Below are positions 1-5,296 of a stretch of DNA of 7,536 nucleotides, in pieces; within the stretch, counting starts at the first letter, position 1, and each line of letters opens with the position of its first letter. Source of the DNA: Acidobacteriota bacterium (GTDB lineage Bacteria; Acidobacteriota; Terriglobia; Bryobacterales; JACQDG01); assembly GCA_016201195.1 (NCBI GenBank), contig JACQDI010000791.1, forward strand, positions 1 to 7,536, in the 5' to 3' direction. A model generated the notes under the pieces. It ran no database searches, had not been told where the DNA came from, and saw only the letters and a list, made by a program, of their open reading frames with translations. The translations under genes and the position numbers were made by a program.

Positions 1-1156
1 CGGGCAGCCTACCGCCGCTTCGCTCGGATTCAGCGTTTCCGCCGCACTCAATAGCCCCGATAACGGCATCACCGCCCCGTTCTATCTGCGCGACGGCGTG
101 CCCGGCGTGACCGTAGCGGCTCCGGTTCTGAACGACTCCTTCGGCGCAGTCCGGGTGGGCCAAAACGCCAATACCTCGATTTCCTACTTCGAAACCAACC
201 GCCGCACCGGGTACTCCGAGCAGTTCAATTTGGGCGTCCAGCGGGAGCTGCCCGGCGCCGCGGTCATCGAAGCCACCCTCCTCGGAAACTTCTCGCGCAA
301 GCTCGCCAGCACCAACCTTTCCACCAACCAGATCCTGCCCGCCCTGCTCGGCCCCGACCATCAATCGCAGAAGGACCGCCCCTTCCCCCAGTTCAGCGAC
401 GTGGCGGTGGTCGCCCCGCCACTCGGCATCTCCAACTACTACGCCGCCATGTTGCGCGTGCAGAAGCGGTATTCGCACGGCCTGAATCTGGGCGGCCACT
501 ACGCGTTTTCCAGATTTCTGGACAACACCAACGATTCGGGCACCACGCTTGGCAACAACGGCGGGCCGTACTCCAACTATTACAACCGACGCGCCGATTA
601 CGGGCCGGCGGCCAACGACGTGCGGCACCGCCTCGGGTTCAGCGCTGTCTACCAACTGCCCTTCGGCTCCGGAAAGCGGTGGCTCAGCAACAGCCCGCTG
701 CGCTACGTGGCGAGCGGCTGGTCGGTGGCAAACCTCACCGGCGTGCAGTCCGGCGCGCCGTTTACCGTCACCACGCAAACCAACACCACCAATGCGTTCT
801 CCGCCGGCGCGCTGCGGGCCGACGTGCTCCGCAACCCCAACCTGCCCTCGGACCGGCGAACGGTCGCCCAGTGGTTCGACACCTCCGCGTTCGCCCAGCC
901 GGCGGCGTACCGGTTCGGCAACCAGGGCCTGGGCCTCCTGCGCGCCGCCGGAATCGTCAACCTGGATTTCTCCCTGCTGCGCGATTTCCGCCTCACCGAG
1001 CGCGCGCAATTGCAATTCCGCGGCGAGTTCTTCAACACCTTCAATCACACCAACCTGGGCCTCCCCGGCCGCGCTTTCGGCGGCCCCGGATTCGGCGTGA
1101 TCAGTTCGTCGGGTCCGGCGCGGCAAATTCAAGTCGGGGCGCGGGTGGCGTTTTAA
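1..1156 (+). CDS. TonB-dependent receptor (Oar-like), C-terminal barrel, 5'-partial
   Basis: Outer-membrane beta-barrel part of a TonB-dependent receptor, which would import a large substrate such as a glycan fragment or siderophore using TonB energy; the substrate cannot be told from this part. The frame is open from base 2, so the gene enters from the left; the first in-window GTG (98) is only an internal codon. The visible 384 residues carry motifs typical of acidobacterial Oar-like receptors: EQFNLGVQREL near residue 75, a YAAMLRVQKRYSHGL strand followed by HYAFSRFLDN, RHRLGFSAVYQLPFGSGKRW, FFNTFNHTNLGLP near the end, and a closing strand ending ARVAF with the terminal Phe used for barrel assembly. 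The family is usually about 1000 residues or more with an N-terminal carboxypeptidase-like domain and plug, which would lie outside the window. The class is certain from these motifs; the ligand is unknown. Confidence 0.9.
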   Translation, partial: GQPTAASLGFSVSAALNSPDNGITAPFYLRDGVPGVTVAAPVLNDSFGAVRVGQNANTSISYFETNRRTGYSEQFNLGVQRELPGAAVIEATLLGNFSRKLASTNLSTNQILPALLGPDHQSQKDRPFPQFSDVAVVAPPLGISNYYAAMLRVQKRYSHGLNLGGHYAFSRFLDNTNDSGTTLGNNGGPYSNYYNRRADYGPAANDVRHRLGFSAVYQLPFGSGKRWLSNSPLRYVASGWSVANLTGVQSGAPFTVTTQTNTTNAFSAGALRADVLRNPNLPSDRRTVAQWFDTSAFAQPAAYRFGNQGLGLLRAAGIVNLDFSLLRDFRLTERAQLQFRGEFFNTFNHTNLGLPGRAFGGPGFGVISSSGPARQIQVGARVAF

Positions 1157-1201
1157 GTCCGGTCGGTAAATTCCGTTACGGGGCTTGGCAGCTTTTCAGC
1201 G

Positions 1202-1621
1202 CTACAGGAGCACCCCGACCCCGCAGCGCATAGCCGCCTTGTTCAAATCCGCGTCGCGAGAGGCAAGCGAGAGGCCTCTCCGCACGGCCAGTTCCAGATA
1301 TGTGGCATCATAGACCGACAATCCATGTTCGCTGGCCAAATCCGAGATCTTGCCCAGCGCCATTCGCGGTCCTTCCTCGTCAACAGCGGGCGTCAGACGG
1401 CTGAGAGCCCCGCGAGCACGAGCGTACTCTTCAGGTTTGATCCTGTTGCGCCGTACCAAGACGAGTAATGCATTCGCGATTTCTAGCATCCACAGGACCG
1501 GCACAACAAACTGCCTCCCGGATGCTACATCGTTCAGCAGATGCTCAGTCGCGTGGCTCGATTGCGACAGAACGGCCCACGCCACGCCGAGGGAAGAGTC
1601 GGCAACGAAAGCATCTTTCAC
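1202..1621 (-). CDS. vapC: PIN-domain ribonuclease toxin, VapC-like
   Basis: Toxin of a type II toxin-antitoxin pair; PIN-domain proteins of this kind are metal-dependent RNases that cut tRNA, rRNA or mRNA when freed from their antitoxin. The 139 residues match the usual PIN length. The acidic residues expected at the active site are visible: Asp8 in FVADSS, Glu47 in MLEIANAL, Asp105 in VYDATYLELA, and Asp123/Asp125 in SRDADL. The start is a GTG whose first bases overlap the antitoxin stop (GTGA, 4 bases), which indicates translational coupling and decides the start. The gene ends with TAG, 45 bases from the convergent receptor gene, and I see no terminator hairpin between them. The catalytic set is complete, so the toxin is probably functional. 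The name is at family level; the RNA target is unknown. Confidence 0.88.
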   Translation of the reverse strand: MKDAFVADSSLGVAWAVLSQSSHATEHLLNDVASGRQFVVPVLWMLEIANALLVLVRRNRIKPEEYARARGALSRLTPAVDEEGPRMALGKISDLASEHGLSVYDATYLELAVRRGLSLASRDADLNKAAMRCGVGVLL

Positions 1622-1878
1622 GGGCGGCCCTCTTTGATGGCAGCCCGGATTTCCTTGTCGGTGAGCGGCTTGAAGCCCCGGCGCTTCGCCATCCCCTGCC
1701 GGAGAGCCTGAAGATCACTTACTGCCTCGCGAACTTGACGGAGAGAAGGCCGGCCTTCCGGAATGAGGCGGGCAACGGGCTTCTCGTGCCTGGTAATGAT
1801 GATCTCCTCGCCCCGAGAAACACGGTCGAGAAGTTCGCCAAACCGAGTTTTCGCCTGGAAGGCGGTTACGGTAGCCAT
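1618..1878 (-). CDS. Phd/YefM-type antitoxin
   Basis: Antitoxin partner of the PIN toxin. It should bind and block the toxin and repress the shared promoter. The 86 residues have the Phd/YefM fold signature at the N-terminus: FQAKTRFGELLDRVSRG, then EEIIITRHEKPVARLIP (about residues 7-41). The charged, probably flexible C-terminal half (about 45-86) would be the toxin-binding tail. The ATG at 1878 is preceded by GGAG (minus strand, plus 1886-1889) at a good distance. The gene lies first in the pair and overlaps the toxin start by 4 bases. A palindromic insertion-like element begins 14 bases upstream of the ATG, so the native promoter has probably been separated from the gene or replaced. Confidence 0.87.
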   Translation of the reverse strand: MATVTAFQAKTRFGELLDRVSRGEEIIITRHEKPVARLIPEGRPSLRQVREAVSDLQALRQGMAKRRGFKPLTDKEIRAAIKEGRP

Positions 1879-1882
1879 ACGG

Positions 1883-1892
1883 TAACTCCAAG
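1883..1892. repeat. 10-bp direct repeat, left copy (putative target duplication)
   Basis: TAACTCCAAG, identical to 2075-2084. This copy contains the complement of the GGAG ribosome-binding site of the antitoxin, so insertion here would have kept that site intact. Confidence 0.6.
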
Positions 1893-2074
1893 ATGACTAG
1901 CTACCTTCCGGTGCAAAAAGCGTGCAACGCGATCAGACATTGCTTCCGAGCCGCGACCGTGAGGGAGCGGTGGTTTATTCCCTTGGCCCTGCTGGACCGC
2001 TCCCTCACGGTCGCGGCTCGGAACGGGCTCCCGATCCAGTCTTGCACCGGAAAATAGCTAGCTAACGACTAGTC
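1893..2074. mobile_element. MITE-like palindromic element, 182 bp
   Basis: A non-coding element with nested inverted repeats. The outer arms at 1897-1916 and 2042-2061 match at 18 of 20 positions (CTAGCTA..TTCCGGTGCAA). The inner arms at 1944-1971 and 1996-2023 match at all 28. Both ends carry GACTAG (1895-1900 and 2067-2072). The element is bounded by the same 10-mer, TAACTCCAAG, at 1883-1892 and 2075-2084, which looks like a target-site duplication. There is no coding capacity, so any movement would depend on a transposase elsewhere. The left boundary falls just upstream of the antitoxin Shine-Dalgarno site. The repeats are seen directly; mobility is inferred. The exact ends are uncertain because the right terminal repeat has about 12 extra bases. 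Confidence 0.68.
1944..2023. repeat. 28-bp perfect inverted repeat, 24-nt loop
   Basis: The left arm 1944-1971 (TTCCGAGCCGCGACCGTGAG and onward to GGAGCGGT) is the exact reverse complement of 1996-2023. Loop 1972-1995. It forms the core of the 182-bp element. On RNA from either strand it would fold into a very stable stem. There is no T-run on either side, so a classical terminator is not indicated. From memory the arm resembles a palindrome frequent in Solibacter-type genomes; I cannot check this here. Confidence 0.85.
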
Positions 2075-2084
2075 TAACTCCAAG
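2075..2084. repeat. 10-bp direct repeat, right copy (putative target duplication)
   Basis: TAACTCCAAG, identical to 1883-1892, directly next to the right end of the palindromic element. Confidence 0.6.
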
Positions 2085-2174
2085 CGGGCGGGAAGGCAAC
2101 TCTCAGCGTTTCTGGGCTTGTTTCTGGCCTCCTCTGGGCTTCGGTACTGAGGGTCAATTTCTCGGGCCCGGCCG

Positions 2175-2202
2175 TTCTGGCTTCTGGCTCCTGACTTCTG
2201 GC
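2175..2202 (-). repeat. Heptamer array, four units (GYCAGRA)
   Basis: Read on the minus strand there are four tandem heptamers: GCCAGAA, GTCAGGA, GCCAGAA, GCCAGAA. The same degenerate heptamer occurs four times at 6556-6583 in the opposite orientation. It lies in non-coding DNA; any open frame through it is incidental. Confidence 0.75.
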
Positions 2203-2223
2203 CACCATGTCCCGCAGGGATAT

Positions 2224-2240
2224 CAAGGGCGCAGCCCTTG
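2224..2240. other. Short hairpin inside a non-coding stretch
   Basis: CAAGGGC, loop GCA, GCCCTTG forms a perfect 7-bp stem. It sits inside a wider pair GCCACC (2201-2206) / GGTGGC (2249-2254). No T-run follows, so it is not a convincing terminator. Function unknown. Apart from this hairpin and the heptamer array, I see no gene in 2085-2277. Confidence 0.4.
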
Positions 2241-2277
2241 CCTGGTTAGGTGGCACTTCCGCCCAACAAGGTCCGGT

Positions 2278-2406
2278 ATGGAGTGCCCGAACTGCAAGCT
2301 CATAAATCCGCCAGAGGCCCAGCGGTGCGATTGTGGCTACGACTTCCCTTCTGAGACCCGGGGGATTATGCGGACCGAGCCGGTCGGCATAAAATCCCGG
2401 AGGTAA
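2278..2406 (+). CDS. Small zinc-ribbon protein, possibly truncated
   Basis: A 42-residue open frame beginning MECPNCKLINPPEAQR and continuing CDCGYDF. Cys3, Cys6, Cys17 and Cys19 form a CxxC...CxC zinc-binding module that I recognise as the N-terminus of many uncharacterised bacterial proteins, in which a membrane segment or other domain usually follows. Here the frame stops at TAA after a short basic tail, so this is either a stand-alone zinc knuckle or the remnant of a longer gene. An AAGG at 2268-2271 lies 6 bases before the ATG, a good ribosome-binding site. The motif is specific enough to argue for a real, or once real, coding sequence despite the short length. No function can be assigned. 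Confidence 0.6.
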   Translation: MECPNCKLINPPEAQRCDCGYDFPSETRGIMRTEPVGIKSRR

Positions 2407-2586
2407 GTTGAAAAATGGAGCAGAATTCATTCGAAAATAAGCAGTTGTTGCAGCAGCCTGCCGCTGGCGCCTTCGTGTTATGCTGACCGAGAGTGGATTT
2501 TATGCAGGTCTGGATAATTCTATAGTCGTTGGACTCTGAAACGGGTTCCCGGGCGGGCTGCAAGGGTGTGAAGCGGAGGTCGAGCG

Positions 2587-2924
2587 ATGGGGTTCGTTGA
2601 CACAGTGAAGGACGTTGTCACCCTCGTTCAGAAGACGGACAACATCGAGCTTGTGAAGCATGTACTATCGCTCCAGACGCAAGCGTTGGATATGCAGGAC
2701 GAGAACCGCAAGCTCCGCGATCGAGCCTTGGAGCGCAAGCGCTGGAGTTTGCAAAAGCAATGCGGTTTGAGGCGCCTTTCTACTACGCGCCGGATGATAA
2801 AGTGCCCTTTTGTGCCCGTTGTTGGGAAGCGGATCGTCGTGCCATCCACCTGAAGAGCGACTGGAACGGTAGACGGTGGCAGTGCTATCGGTGCACCAAT
2901 GTCTACCTTCTTGACGATCTTTAG
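2587..2924 (+). pseudogene. Coiled-coil / zinc-ribbon protein of unknown function, frameshifted
   Basis: Two halves of one protein in different frames. The first frame starts at ATG 2587, with GGAGG at 2575-2579 and a 7-base spacer. It encodes about 48 residues: an amphipathic start (MGFVDTVKDVVTLVQKTDN) and a helical, probably coiled-coil part containing LSLQTQALDMQDENRKLRDR. Between about 2722 and 2760 the family-like reading passes to another frame, which gives ALEFAKAMRFEAPFYYAPDD, then PFCARCWEADRRAIHL, and near the end WQCYRC, stopping at TAG 2922-2924. The two CxxC pairs form a zinc ribbon. I recognise this arrangement (short helix, coiled coil, FCxRCW...CxxC) from a widespread uncharacterised family. 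One base is missing or two are extra; no convincing slippery heptamer is present, so a disabling mutation or sequencing error is likelier than programmed frameshifting. The first frame alone would end at 2853. An attC-like site follows 34 bases after the stop. Confidence 0.72.
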
Positions 2925-2958
2925 TTGTGGTCAGACCAGCGCCAAACAGGGAGACGCC

Positions 2959-3035
2959 GCCCAACAAGGCGTTGCACCGGACGCGCCCAAAGGCTGTGCG
3001 CCGGCTGCGCGCCGGTGAACGCCACGTCGTTACCT
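2959..3035 (+). other. attC-like integron recombination site 1
   Basis: The left outer core GCCCAAC (2959-2965) fits RYYYAAC exactly. After a 2-nt spacer, GGCGTTGCACCGG (2968-2980) pairs with CCGGTGAACGCC (3012-3023) over 12 bp, leaving one extrahelical G (2974), a hallmark of attC hairpins. The stem continues CGCGC (2982-2986) with GCGCG (3007-3011), with a second extrahelical A (2981). A 5-nt spacer ACGTC leads to GTTACCT (3029-3035), which keeps GTT but misses the GTTRRRY consensus at two positions. Total 77 bp. Its place directly downstream of one gene and upstream of the next is the normal cassette position. Confidence 0.72.
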
Positions 3036-3069
3036 GGACCCAGAGTTGCCCTCAAGGTACAATGAGGTG

Positions 3070-3285
3070 ATGCGAATAACGAAGGGCAGAGTCGTTGGGG
3101 GTCACATCGTGATCGAGGGTGAGCCTCTGGCCGACGGGGTCGACGTAACGGTTTTGTGCGCCGACGAGCCAGGATTCGAATTGAGCGACGACGACCAGGC
3201 CGACCTTCTTCAAGCGATCGCTGAAGCGGACCGTGGCGAAACATTAGATGCAAACGAGGTTCTGTCACAACTTCGTCCGCGCTAA
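3070..3285 (+). CDS. Antitoxin of a RelE/ParE-type pair
   Basis: A 71-residue acidic protein beginning MRITKGRVVGGHIVIEGEPL with a short beta-rich N-terminal half. Its C-terminal stretch, LLQAIAEADRGETLDANEVL (residues 46-65), has the pattern seen in antitoxins next to RelE/ParE toxins. The N-terminal part recurs in antitoxin-like proteins I have seen annotated only as hypothetical. I chose ATG 3070 because homologues usually begin MRITKGR. A GTG at 3067 and a TTG at 3046 are in frame; AAGG at 3054-3057 would suit the GTG slightly better. The stop TAA shares one base with the toxin start (TAATG), so the two are coupled. The gene begins 34 bases after the attC-like site, as expected for a cassette gene. 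Confidence 0.75.
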   Translation: MRITKGRVVGGHIVIEGEPLADGVDVTVLCADEPGFELSDDDQADLLQAIAEADRGETLDANEVLSQLRPR

Positions 3286-3590
3286 TGGCGCTTTCGATAA
3301 AGGTTGTCCGGAGCGCCGCCCGCCAGATCGCGGAAGCCTCGGAATGGTGGCAGGCAAACCGGCCTGCGGTTCCCGAAGCGCTTGCGGAGGAACTTCGTCG
3401 AGGATTGGCCTTGATCGCTCAACAGCCGGGCATTGGAGCACAGGCGCGGAATGCCAAGCTGGAAGGGGTCCGGCGCTTATGCCTGAGCCGAGTTCGTTAT
3501 TACTTGTATTATCGTGTTCGACGGCCTTCCGAAGTCGTTGAAGTGCTTGCCTTTTGGCATGCGAGTCGCGGTTCAGGCCCGAATGTGTGA
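3285..3590 (+). CDS. RelE/ParE-family toxin (plasmid stabilisation type)
   Basis: 101 residues, the usual size of RelE/ParE toxins. Visible features are an N-terminal strand and long helix (SIKVVRSAARQIAEASEWWQ), a middle segment IAQQPGIGAQARN, the core strands RRLCLSRVRYYLYYRV, and the closing strand EVVEVLAFWHASRGSGP (about residues 82-98), a very typical ending for this family. RelE members cut mRNA on the ribosome and ParE members poison DNA gyrase; the sequence does not decide between them. It overlaps the antitoxin stop by one base. An attC-like site begins 6 bases after its TGA, so the pair appears to be the payload of a gene cassette, a common role for toxin-antitoxin genes in chromosomal integrons. 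Confidence 0.85.
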   Translation: MALSIKVVRSAARQIAEASEWWQANRPAVPEALAEELRRGLALIAQQPGIGAQARNAKLEGVRRLCLSRVRYYLYYRVRRPSEVVEVLAFWHASRGSGPNV

Positions 3591-3595
3591 AGGCC

Positions 3596-3661
3596 AGCTA
3601 ACGCGGCGCCGCAAGCGACGACGGGCAAACAGCGCCGCCGCTGAGCGCCAAGTCGTTAGTC
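3596..3661 (+). other. attC-like integron recombination site 2, imperfect
   Basis: CTAACG (3598-3603) pairs exactly with CGTTAG (3654-3659). The cores are AGCTAAC (3596-3602) and GTTAGTC (3655-3661), each one base off consensus. Measured from AAC there is a 2-nt spacer, then GGCGC (3605-3609) pairs with GCGCC (3645-3649), followed by the 5-nt spacer AAGTC: the same geometry as site 1. The inner stem continues with a bulged G (3611) and A (3614), then GCG (3615-3617) pairs with CGC (3639-3641). The stem has more mismatches than site 1, so it may be decayed. Confidence 0.58.
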
Positions 3662-3910
3662 GGAGCCCTTCGCAGTGGTCAGCCGGTTTCCGTGATATCC
3701 TCCTCGCCCTGACAAGTTGGCCCGAAAGCGGGCTCAAAGCCCGATTCCGAATGAAAAAGTCGCCTTCCCCTCGAATGAGCGCCACTTGGCGCAAACACCC
3801 AAGCCGTAGGTAGAGGTGCGCCATCCGAATCCTGCACTCGCGGCAACTGGATGGCTTGCTTAAAACTGCACTTGCGGCAAGGTTATGGTTTATCGCACAT
3901 CACCCTTAAG
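3662..3910. other. Non-coding stretch downstream of the cassette
   Basis: I see no gene here on either strand. It holds a 6-bp hairpin at 3729-3743 (CGGGCT, CAA, AGCCCG) and a 15-bp direct repeat with one mismatch at 3832-3846 and 3866-3880 (CTGCACTCGCGGCAA / CTGCACTTGCGGCAA), spaced 34 bases apart. On the minus strand this is the 3' side of the oxidoreductase operon; neither hairpin has a following T-run, so no clear terminator is identified. Confidence 0.5.
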
Positions 3911-5290
3911 TCACAAAAGAGGCTTCAGATCCCCCAGCAGGGTGGGAATCAGCTCCGAAACGGTGGGGTGGATGTGCATCGCCCGCTGAATCACCGTGTA
4001 GGGCGCCTTGGCGTACATCACGTCGAGGATGGAGTGGATGATCTCGTCGCCCTCGATGCCCAGCATCGAAGCCCCCAGGATGCGCTTCGTCTCGGCATCC
4101 ACCAGGATCTTCATGAAGCCTTGAGTTTCGCTGCGCTCGACGGCGCGGCTCACCCGCGTCATCGGCCGCGTGGCCACCAGCGCCGTGCGGCCCGACTGCC
4201 GCACCTGCTTCTCGGTCATGCCCGCACGGCCGAGCGGCGGGTCGATATACAGGGCGTAGGCCACGATGCGGTCGCTCACCCGGCGCGGGTCGTTGTCAAG
4301 CAGGTTGGCGGCGACGATTTCATAGTCGTTGTAAGAGGTATGGGTGAACGCCCCGCGGCCGTTGCAGTCCCCGATGGCCCACACGCCGGGGACGCTCGAC
4401 CGGAGCTGGTCGTCCACCCGGATGTAGCCGTTGTTGTCGGTCTCGATGCCGGCTTTGTCAAGGCCGAGGTCGTCGGTGTTGGGACGGCGGCCGGTGGCCA
4501 CGAGCAGGTGCGACCCCACTGCTTCGGCCGCCCGGCCGTCGCAGGCCACGAGCACCGCCACCTGCTCGCCCCGCTTTTCGACCCGAAAATCGCAGGCGTT
4601 GGTGACCACGCGGATCCCCTCGTTTTCCAAGACCTGGCGGACGGCGTGCGACACGTCGTCGTCCTCGCGAGCGATCACGCGCGGCCCGCGCTCGATGATG
4701 GTCACCTCGCTGCCGAATCGCCGGTACATCTGCCCGAACTCGAGGGCGATGTAGCTGCCGCTGATGATGACCAGGTGCGGCGGCAGGAAATCCACCTCCA
4801 TCATGCTCGAGTTGTTGAGAAACGGGACGCCGTCCAGGCCCGGGATCGGCGGCACGGAGGCCCGCCCGCCGACGTTGATGAAGATGTTGGGTGCCTCCAG
4901 TAATTCGTCGCCCACCCGCACCGTGTGCGGTCCCTCGAAGCGCCCGTGCCCCTCGTAAACCGTGCAGTTGGGCGTGGTCTTGAGCCAGTTCTCGACCCCC
5001 ACCGCCGAGCGCCGGACCACGCCGTCCTTGCGCTCCTTGACCTTCCTCATGTCCACGACGATGTCGCCGCCGATGCTCACGCCGAAGTCCGCCGCGCGCC
5101 GGGCGATGTAAGCGGCGCGGGCGCTGGCAACCAGGGTCTTGGTGGGGATGCAGCCGTTGTTCACGCAGGTGCCGCCGAAGCGCTTCCGCTCGACGATGGC
5201 CACCTTCCAGCCCGCGCCCGCCAAGCGCGCCGCGAGCGACGGCCCAGACTGGCCGGTCCCGATGATAATGGCGTCGAATGGGGTTGTCAT
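3911..5290 (-). CDS. FAD-dependent pyridine nucleotide-disulfide oxidoreductase (MerA/RclA-like)
   Basis: A 459-residue flavoprotein of the glutathione reductase superfamily, probably cytoplasmic. It has an N-terminal FAD-binding motif GTGQSG (11-16), the redox disulfide Cys42/Cys47 in GGTCVNNGCIPTKTLV, an NAD(P)-binding segment SGSYIALEFGQMYRRFG (177-193) with Glu200 after the second strand (suggesting NADH, by inference), ATGRRPN (265-271), the second FAD motif VWAIGDCNG (303-311), and a dimerisation domain ending HIHPTVSELIPT with the His441/Glu446 pair. Such proteins are often annotated mercuric reductase. However, there is no N-terminal heavy-metal domain and no C-terminal Cys-Cys pair, so mercury reduction is not supported. 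It also is not a clear lipoamide dehydrogenase: no pyruvate or 2-oxoglutarate dehydrogenase genes are nearby. Its start lies 6 bases after the isomerase stop, so they are probably cotranscribed. Substrate unknown. Confidence 0.9.
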   Translation of the reverse strand: MTTPFDAIIIGTGQSGPSLAARLAGAGWKVAIVERKRFGGTCVNNGCIPTKTLVASARAAYIARRAADFGVSIGGDIVVDMRKVKERKDGVVRRSAVGVENWLKTTPNCTVYEGHGRFEGPHTVRVGDELLEAPNIFINVGGRASVPPIPGLDGVPFLNNSSMMEVDFLPPHLVIISGSYIALEFGQMYRRFGSEVTIIERGPRVIAREDDDVSHAVRQVLENEGIRVVTNACDFRVEKRGEQVAVLVACDGRAAEAVGSHLLVATGRRPNTDDLGLDKAGIETDNNGYIRVDDQLRSSVPGVWAIGDCNGRGAFTHTSYNDYEIVAANLLDNDPRRVSDRIVAYALYIDPPLGRAGMTEKQVRQSGRTALVATRPMTRVSRAVERSETQGFMKILVDAETKRILGASMLGIEGDEIIHSILDVMYAKAPYTVIQRAMHIHPTVSELIPTLLGDLKPLL

Positions 5291-5296
5291 ACGGCG

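Noticed and set aside
2175..2202. CRISPR array
   Set aside because: The units are 7 bases long and directly abutting, without spacers.
2074..2430. 118-codon minus-strand open frame
   Set aside because: It crosses the heptamer array, is antisense to the zinc-ribbon codons, and has no family features.
2749..2760. Programmed -1 frameshift at TTGCAAAAGCAA
   Set aside because: The sequence does not fit the X XXY YYZ slippery heptamer in the starting frame, and no downstream structure is evident.
3729..3743. Terminator for the minus-strand operon
   Set aside because: Only a 6-bp stem, about 170 bases beyond the stop, and no T-run on the minus strand.
3851..4903. 350-codon plus-strand open frame
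   Set aside because: It is antisense to the flavoprotein gene, whose motifs are unmistakable. The translation is rich in His, Arg, Ala and Val with no family signature, as expected from the complement of a GC-rich gene.
3911..5290. Mercuric reductase (merA) assignment
   Set aside because: There is no N-terminal heavy-metal domain, no C-terminal vicinal cysteines, and no mer genes nearby; only the general flavoprotein fold is supported.
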